Positions 30,715 through 33,090 of a stretch of DNA of 33,090 nt are shown here, piece by piece (position 1 is the stretch's first letter; each line of letters starts with the position of its first letter). The position numbers were made by a program, and so were the translations under genes. Under the pieces are notes generated by a model, which had not been told where the DNA came from, made no database searches, and saw only the letters and a program-made list of their open reading frames with translations. The DNA is taken from the NCBI GenBank assembly GCA_003427395.1, contig BFEA01000073.1, positions 2,999,487-3,032,576 on the forward strand, in the 5' to 3' direction. This DNA is from Chara braunii. Lineage: Eukaryota > Streptophyta > Charophyceae > Charales > Characeae.

Positions 30715-31108
30715 TTGATCGGAATGTGAAGTAGTCGTTGCATGGGTGTGAAGGCCCCGAAAAGACTAAGGGGTCTGTTCCAATAATGAAGGATGGAATG
30801 TATGAGACTCGAGGGGTGCGTAGAGGCAGGGGGGAAGCCGGCGTTGCCGCACCCCGATGACGCCGTAGGATTGTAATGCTTAAGGAAATGGTGCGTGGCT
30901 ACCATCTGGCGTGAGGTTTGAGCTACATCCCCAATGTCAAAGCTCTCATGCGTGATGGCCCAACCCCATCCATCTCAAAGCACTAGGTGGGGGTGACCCT
31001 AGGACGAACGGTCCGCGCCCTGAGCATGAGCGTGGGTGGGCCGAGCCAACTCGGACCCGCAGTGGGGTCGACAATGGCTCCAAAGTCTACCGGGGTTTGG
31101 CCCTACAA
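30715..31108. repeat. Right copy of the dispersed direct duplication
   Basis: Homologous to 3967-4511 minus a 150-bp internal segment. The left junction with satellite A shows a 3-bp overlap (TGT) with the sequences on both sides of the left locus. The internal deletion joins GGTGCGTGG to CTACCATC. It ends at TTTGGCCCTACAA, after which the two loci diverge completely. Confidence 0.85.
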
Positions 31109-31572
31109 CAGGCTATCAAGATCAAGGTGGGTATCGATGTTAGGCGGCGTATCATAGTACGTATGTCTTATGATCATTAATTGAGCTCGGCTAAGGTTCA
31201 CAATTTGATCTTACGTGTTGTGTCTCAATCATCCGTGCCTAGATCGGTTGAGGAGCTCCTTAAGAAGAAATTTAGACCCATGTGGCGAAAGAACGCACTT
31301 GTCTCAAGTTTCTTATGAAACTTTCATCGTACAACTAAGGGAGAGGCTGACCCTGTTTGTGTCTGTCACTTGGAATCTACTTGGGACAAGTCTGGATTTC
31401 ATGTGACGGCTTCCATCGGACACATACCTGGTGTCATGTCTGTGCTTTTGAATTCTAGAAATATTCCTAGGGTCCGGCCTACCGATGGTCTGGTCGATTT
31501 GGGACGGCAATTGGTTGCAGTAAGTAGCTACCCGTCTTCGAGTTTCGTGATTGATAAACAACAACTGCTCGA
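31109..31572 (+). other. Probable upstream part of the second reverse transcriptase, unresolved
   Basis: The base composition changes here from purine-rich to balanced, like the RT that follows. Short plus-strand stretches such as SVEELLKKKFRPMWRKN are readable in changing frames, suggesting a decayed N-terminal region, but I cannot assign a domain. Confidence 0.35.
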
Positions 31573-32307
31573 TTGCTGGTCCGAGGATGCTTATTTGATA
31601 TCAAAGCCATGTTTGTATATCTTTCACACTCTGATATTATTGAGGCATCTGATTGGTTAGTAACCTATTTTGAGAAACGCGGCTTTCGGGGTGTGAAAGT
31701 TGCAAGGATATCTCGTAAAACGTGGTTGTCTTTTAGAGGATCTCGGGATGATTGTGTGTTTGTTTTCCTTCAGTAGATCAAGACAATGGTACGCTTCGGT
31801 TTGCGATTCACTTACATCTTTTCGGTTGGGGTACTTTTGCGGCAAGTAACTGGTGTGCCCATGGGAAAGGCCTCCAGTTGCCCGCTGGCCTGCATTTTAT
31901 GTTTGTACGTTGAATAAAGGTTATTGGATGGATTGAGGAATGATAGACGCTTGGTTAAGGGTTTTAGGATCGTCGATGATGTTACGATCTTTGTCACAGT
32001 TACGAGGAACTCCGAAGCTTAGAAATCCCTTAGCATTATGATCCGTTTTTCTCGCTGTTACAGTTCAGATCTCAGGTTAGTCCGCACAGATGAACCAGAT
32101 AATCATTGGACCTTTGCAGGAGTTACTGTTTTTCAGGATGGTCTGACTTTGAGGACAGTTGTGCTGCTGAAGAATGTTGCTTCGGTCTGGGAGGGTGTCG
32201 GTCTGACTTTCGGATGTTTTCAAGATTATACTTCCTATTCAAGTAGGAAGGCTAAGATTGGTGTCATCCTTATCACCTTGCACCGGGGTTTTTCGACTGA
32301 CATCTGA
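31573..32307 (+). pseudogene. Reverse transcriptase of a non-LTR, probably Penelope-like element, decayed
   Basis: One frame runs from 31573 to 32307 with only three stops: TAG 31774-31776, TAA 31915-31917 and TAG 32020-32022. RT motifs appear in order: LFDIKAMF with the motif A aspartate at 31597-31599, VTGVPMGKASSCPLA (motif B, 31852-31866 for GVPMG), and RIVDDVTIF with the catalytic VDD ending at 31980. The later part, HWTFAGVTVFQDGLTLRT and then YTSYSSRKAKIGVI, has the layout of the post-motif-C region of Penelope-like RTs. It is clearly unrelated to the Ty3 RT at 13.5-14.6 kb. No GIY-YIG endonuclease was found. A LINE or another RT class remains possible. Confidence 0.68.
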
Positions 32308-33090
32308 TTGTTGGGGACAACATGAGGCCGTACAAGTTGTCAGGAGAGAGTTGCTACTCTGAGGATATCCTGGACGGTTAGTTGATGCTGCTTTTCGGCG
32401 TTTTGGTTCTCAGATGGGAGGTAGTACTGTGGGGGGTTTGGTAGTCGTCGTCTAATCGGGCTGAGCAGGTTTGCCTGGCTGGCTTTTTTTGGTGGTACGT
32501 ATAGCCTCGACCCTTGTCGACTATACCCGACCATTGTCTGAAGCTATCTCTTCTTTTACTCTGTAGGGTAGTAAATCTCCTGGTTTAACTGTGTATTTGC
32601 CTGTTTTTTTGCGTTTCTTCGATGGCTATAGGACCGTTTTTTGATGAATTGTCGCGTGTGAACTAGTGCTAGACTTATTAGCGATCCTTGGTGCCTTGTG
32701 GGACTTGGTACCTGTCACGTGAAGCATCCCTTGGTGCACACGGACTGCTTTGCGACATTATTCACGTACAACGGTTGTATGCCTGGAAGCAGGTGGGGGG
32801 ACCTCTTCCATCTACCGTTTGTCATGGCTTCGGGGACCTTTGGGCTTGTTTTCAGTATATATTGATGGTGTGAGCCGCAGTCTGCTTCTCATCGCTAGAA
32901 CGTGCGTTGGCGGTTGTAACGTTGTCAGGCGGCCACAACCAGTGCGCCGCCTGAAATCTGCAGTTTTGGGACTTAGGCTCCGGGACAAGTCCGTGAATTG
33001 ATGGTACTCTCATATGACCAGGCAGCAAAAATTAGGGGAACTCAGGGCACCCCTGATTTTGGGCGCACTGAGCCTTGCGAGTAATCCTCA
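32308..33090. other. Right-end stretch, no gene resolved
   Basis: Composition matches the preceding RT, and the stretch may hold its C-terminal part in broken frames. No endonuclease motif, LTR or RNA gene could be identified before the window ends. Confidence 0.4.

Overview
The window looks like repeat-rich nuclear DNA from a large eukaryotic genome. It contains Ty3/gypsy-type gag-pol remains, a hAT-type DNA transposon, long ~91-bp satellite arrays, microsatellites and a decayed second reverse transcriptase. There is no bacterial gene organisation. The pol style (no chromodomain seen, YIDD reverse transcriptase, D-D-35-E integrase) would fit a streptophyte such as a charophyte alga or land plant. 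That assignment is an impression, not a result. No clear housekeeping gene or RNA gene was found.

Layout. 1-3080: satellite A (about 89-92 bp monomers) arranged in higher-order blocks. 3083-3411: a 35-bp triplet repeat and a (CT)n tract. 3412-6245: no clear gene, but 3967-4511 recurs near the right end. 6246-9805: four tandem, same-strand, mutually related genes of an unrecognised family; only the third is intact. 10289-16872: a decayed Ty3/gypsy gag-protease-RT-RNase H-integrase series. 17275-18230: a charged extra ORF behind the integrase. 18882-19771: a GC-rich hAT-like element with 10-bp terminal inverted repeats, a perfect 8-bp target duplication and an internal assembly gap. 19841-26300: non-coding DNA built from several tandem-repeat families and many short hairpins. 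26833-27034: a (CTT)n tract. 27035-28789: satellite B. 28790-30714: a second satellite A array. 30715-31108: a second copy of 3967-4511. 31573-32307: a reverse transcriptase of a different, probably Penelope-like, type.

The most interesting reading is that the plus-strand purine-rich block from about 3.4 to 26.8 kb contains one very large retroelement. It would have extra genes before gag (the four-member family), extra coding capacity after integrase, and a long repeat-filled 3' region. That plan recalls plant Tat/Ogre-lineage Ty3 elements, which carry an extra ORF before gag and tandem repeats near the 3' end. I could not find LTRs, so the element's limits are not established. All mobile genes here except the third family member are broken by stops or frameshifts; many of the stops fit C-to-T or G-to-A changes.
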